A stretch of DNA of 23,377 nucleotides from Candidatus Omnitrophota bacterium. GTDB taxonomy: Bacteria > Omnitrophota > Gorgyraeia > Zapsychrales > Fredricksoniimonadaceae. Location: contig JACPXN010000006.1 in NCBI GenBank assembly GCA_016196515.1, forward strand, positions 1 to 23,377, in the 5' to 3' direction. Below are positions 21,133 through 23,377 of this stretch, in pieces; the first letter of the stretch is position 1, and each line of letters begins with the position of its first letter. A model generated the notes under the pieces. That model was not told the origin of the DNA, made no database searches, and worked only from the letters and a program-made list of their open reading frames with translations. The position numbers and the translations under genes are program-made.

Positions 21133-22068
21133 ATGCGAACAATCAATATCGCGCTCATCGGCGCCGGATATCTGGGCCAAAGGCATTTAAAGACGCTGCA
21201 CGCCCTGCGCAACAAAGCCAATATCGTCGCTGTCTGCGATACCGATCTCCAAAAGGCCAAGGCCGCGGGCCGGCAATACCGCGTCCCTTATTTTAAGGAT
21301 CATAAAGAATTGCTGGGCCTGCCTTTAGAGGCGGTGAGCATCTGCACCCCCACCGTCACCCATACCGAGGTCGCCCGGTCCTTTTTAGAGAACAAGGTCA
21401 ACGCTTTTGTCGAAAAACCCATCACCTATACCCTCCCGGAAGCCGACATCCTCATCGCTTTGGCGGCGAAAAATAATTTGAAACTGCAGGTCGGGCATGT
21501 GGAGCGGTTCAATTCCGCCTTCGTGGCCGTCGAGCCCCTGGTCAAGGACCCGCTTTTTATCGAATGCCATCGTTTGAACATGTTCCCCCACCGCTCTTTG
21601 GACATCGGGGTGGTGATGGACCTGATGATCCACGACATTGACATCATTTTGGGCCTGGTCAAATCGCCGGTCAAAGACATCCAGGCGGTCGGCGTCAACG
21701 TGCTCACCGACCGGGAAGACATCGCCAACGCGCGGCTCACCTTTGCCAACGGATGCGTCTGCAATGTCACGGCCAGCCGCATCTCGCCGGAGGTCACGCG
21801 CAAGATCCGCATGTTCACGAAAAATGCCTACATCTCCCTGGACTATGCCAAACAGGAAGCGAACATGTACACCAAGGACGAACGCGGCATCCACAAACGC
21901 GGCCTGCCTATTGAAAAAGAAGAACCGCTGAAAAAAGAACTTGAATCCTTCCTGGACTGTGTCGGCGAAGACCGCAAACCCGTGGTCAGCGGCACCGAAG
22001 CCAGAGAAGCTCTCCGGGTGGCCTTGGCCATCACCGAAAAAATATGGGAACACCGCAAAAACACCTGA
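21133..22068 (+). CDS. Gfo/Idh/MocA-family oxidoreductase, likely lipid A/UDP-sugar related
   Basis: This 311-residue NAD(P)-dependent oxidoreductase begins with a Rossmann motif INIALIGAGYLGQRHLK. EKPI (residues 97-100), with the family Lys, and the later VMDLMIHDIDIILGLV (H in IHD) mark the active site. These enzymes oxidise or reduce sugar hydroxyls. Lying directly before lpxB and near msbA suggests a role on UDP-GlcNAc in lipid A synthesis, as with GnnA (UDP-GlcNAc 3-dehydrogenase), but the matching aminotransferase gnnB is not in the window, so this is a guess. The frame is open far upstream into msbA; ATG 21133 is chosen because the Rossmann strand starts there. It overlaps lpxB. Confidence 0.88.
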   Translation: MRTINIALIGAGYLGQRHLKTLHALRNKANIVAVCDTDLQKAKAAGRQYRVPYFKDHKELLGLPLEAVSICTPTVTHTEVARSFLENKVNAFVEKPITYTLPEADILIALAAKNNLKLQVGHVERFNSAFVAVEPLVKDPLFIECHRLNMFPHRSLDIGVVMDLMIHDIDIILGLVKSPVKDIQAVGVNVLTDREDIANARLTFANGCVCNVTASRISPEVTRKIRMFTKNAYISLDYAKQEANMYTKDERGIHKRGLPIEKEEPLKKELESFLDCVGEDRKPVVSGTEAREALRVALAITEKIWEHRKNT

Positions 22069-23198
22069 TGATCGTGGCCGGCGAGGCCTCGGGCGACATG
22101 CGCGCCGCAGGGCTCGTCAGGGCGCTCAAAAACACGGGGATGCGTTTCTCCGGTGTCGGCGGCACGCACATGGCCGGCTGCGGGGTCGAACTGTTCGCCA
22201 ATATCCATGACCTGGCGGTCATCGGCATCGGCGACGTCATCAAAAATTTCAACCGCATCAAACAGGTCTTTGACCGTGTGCTCCAGCGCATCGACAAGGA
22301 CAGGCCCGACGCTGTTTTACTGGTGGATTATCCGGGGTTCAATCTGCGCCTGGCGCGGGAAATCAAAAAACGCGGCATCAAGGTCATCTATTACGTCAGC
22401 CCGCAGGTCTGGGCGTGGCAGGAGAACCGGGTCAAGACCATCAAGACGCTGGTGGACCGCATGCTGGTGCTCTTTGCCTTTGAAAAAGACATCTACGCCA
22501 AATACGGGATGGCGGTGGATCATGTGGGCCACCCGCTGGTGGATGAAGTGGTTTTGACCCAGCCGCCGGCCAGTATCCGGGCTTCGCTGGGATTCAAACC
22601 GACGGACAAGATCATCGGACTGATGCCCGGATCGCGGCCCCAGGAGATCAAACGGCATTTGCCCGTGATGCTGGGCGCCGCAGAGATCCTGGCCCAAAAA
22701 AATCCCGCCTACCGTTTCCTGCTTTTAAAAGCAGAGCCCATCCCGACAACGGTGATCGAACGCCACATCAAGCAGGCCAAGGTCAAGGTGATGGTGCACG
22801 ACGGCCCTACCTATGACGGTATCGGTATCATAGACTTAGGCATCGTGGCTTCGGGCACCGCGACGCTGGAAACAGGCCTGCTCTTAAAACCCATGGTCAT
22901 CATGTACAAAACAACGCCCCTCACCTATGGCTTAGGCAAGATGCTCATCAAACTGCCCTTTATCGGATTGGTCAACGTGGTGGCGGGAAAAAAAGTGATC
23001 GAAGAATTCATTCAGGATGACGCAACACCAACAAACATCGCAACGGCCGTACAGAAAATCTTGTCCTCCCCCGAGGCCTACGGCCGGCTGACCAATGAAC
23101 TGGCCGTCCTCAAGGCCTCCTTAGGCCGCCCCGGTGCCAGCCAGCGCGCGGCACAGATCATCCAAGCGGAACTCTCACCTAACCAACTTCTTCTCTAA
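22044..23198 (+). CDS. lpxB: Lipid-A-disaccharide synthase
   Basis: LpxB joins lipid X to UDP-2,3-diacylglucosamine to make the lipid A disaccharide; it is a peripheral inner-membrane glycosyltransferase. The 384-residue protein shows LMIVAGEASGDM, GVGGTHMAGCGVELF, LAVIGIGDVI, VDYPGFNLRLAREIKKRGIKVIYYVSPQVWAWQENR, ILFAFEKD-like VLFAFEKDIYAKYG, VGHPLVD, LMPGSRPQEIKRHLP and ASGTATLETGLLLKPMVIMYKTTPLTYGLGK. The usual motif set is complete. The start at 22044 overlaps the previous gene by 25 bases; ATG 22068 would cut eight residues and remove the normal N-terminus. Its presence indicates an LPS-bearing outer membrane. Confidence 0.98.
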   Translation: MGTPQKHLMIVAGEASGDMRAAGLVRALKNTGMRFSGVGGTHMAGCGVELFANIHDLAVIGIGDVIKNFNRIKQVFDRVLQRIDKDRPDAVLLVDYPGFNLRLAREIKKRGIKVIYYVSPQVWAWQENRVKTIKTLVDRMLVLFAFEKDIYAKYGMAVDHVGHPLVDEVVLTQPPASIRASLGFKPTDKIIGLMPGSRPQEIKRHLPVMLGAAEILAQKNPAYRFLLLKAEPIPTTVIERHIKQAKVKVMVHDGPTYDGIGIIDLGIVASGTATLETGLLLKPMVIMYKTTPLTYGLGKMLIKLPFIGLVNVVAGKKVIEEFIQDDATPTNIATAVQKILSSPEAYGRLTNELAVLKASLGRPGASQRAAQIIQAELSPNQLLL

Positions 23199-23268
23199 TA
23201 AAGTAACCGCTTCCCGTACCTGGGTGAGGTGTTGGTGCATGTGGGTGGGGTCTGATAAAAGCGCCTAC

Positions 23269-23376
23269 TCAAAATATCATTTCTACTTGCGGATCTTTGC
23301 GGCCGAGGCTTTTGTTGGCGGTGCCATCGATGATCTTAAGCAATGACCAATAGCCGCGCCCCATCCTCTTGGTCAA
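23269..23376 (-). CDS. Possible C-terminal end of an unrecognised minus-strand gene
   Basis: Reading the minus strand from the window edge, one frame is open for 35 residues. It contains KRMGRGYWSLLKIIDG, then NKSLGRKDPQVEMIF and a TGA stop at 23269-23271. The composition looks coding, but I do not recognise the family. Another frame just downstream (23175-23264) reads DPTHMHQHLTQVREAV and continues to a TGA inside the lpxB tail, also protein-like. The two cannot be joined by a single frameshift because each is closed by a stop at the boundary. It may be a decayed gene or the true end of a convergent gene. Confidence 0.3.
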   Translation of the reverse strand: MTKRMGRGYWSLLKIIDGTANKSLGRKDPQVEMIF

Positions 23377-23377
23377 T

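Overview
This is a dense chromosomal segment from a free-living-type Gram-negative bacterium. Lipid A synthesis (lpxB, an msbA-like ABC transporter), a type 4 prepilin peptidase, amino-acid synthesis, glycolysis and the central translation cluster sit together with almost no spacer DNA. Base composition is moderately GC-rich and even. Many short palindromic repeats lie between and inside genes. They encode peptides such as PAGQAG, PSAGQ and, in the shadow frame of rpsB, VRQAHHK, which I associate with uncultured lineages such as Omnitrophota and related groups. That taxonomic guess is low to moderate confidence; no marker gene was compared.

Layout. 1-1727 (+): the three-gene proton-translocating transhydrogenase (pntA end, pntA2, pntB). 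1735-11349 (-): nine tightly packed or overlapping genes read metK, ahcY, pfkA, class II aldolase, ilvC, leuA, aroE, prepilin peptidase, and a small exported protein with a possible superoxide-reductase-like fold. They supply the activated-methyl cycle, upper glycolysis, branched-chain and aromatic amino-acid synthesis, and pilin processing. 11350-12346: a sugar-1-phosphate nucleotidyltransferase gene bracketed by two inverted copies of a composite hairpin element. 12347-16164 (-): a PTS regulatory set read EIIA, YvcK (gluconeogenesis factor), HPr, EI, with no sugar permease. 16246-16570 (-): tRNA-Lys, tRNA-Leu and tRNA-Gly. 16569-19099 (-): rpsB, tsf, pyrH, frr in the order common in bacteria, with a recognisable promoter and structured leader upstream of rpsB. 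19279-21072 (-): msbA-like exporter. 21133-23198 (+): Gfo/Idh oxidoreductase and lpxB, divergent from msbA. 23199-23377: possible tail of an unrecognised minus-strand gene.

No gene-free stretch exceeds 300 bases. The three largest protein-gene gaps (19100-19278, 12229-12346, 11350-11454) hold a promoter/leader or repeat elements. All core genes are ordinary housekeeping types.

The unusual signals are: the paired composite repeats around the nucleotidyltransferase; palindromic repeats absorbed in frame into several unrelated proteins; an frr stop codon that overlaps the mature tRNA-Lys; an EF-Ts lacking an internal segment; a permease-less PTS operon built around YvcK; and a near-leaderless promoter for the Gfo/Idh-lpxB pair. 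No mobile-element enzyme, CRISPR array or defence gene is visible.
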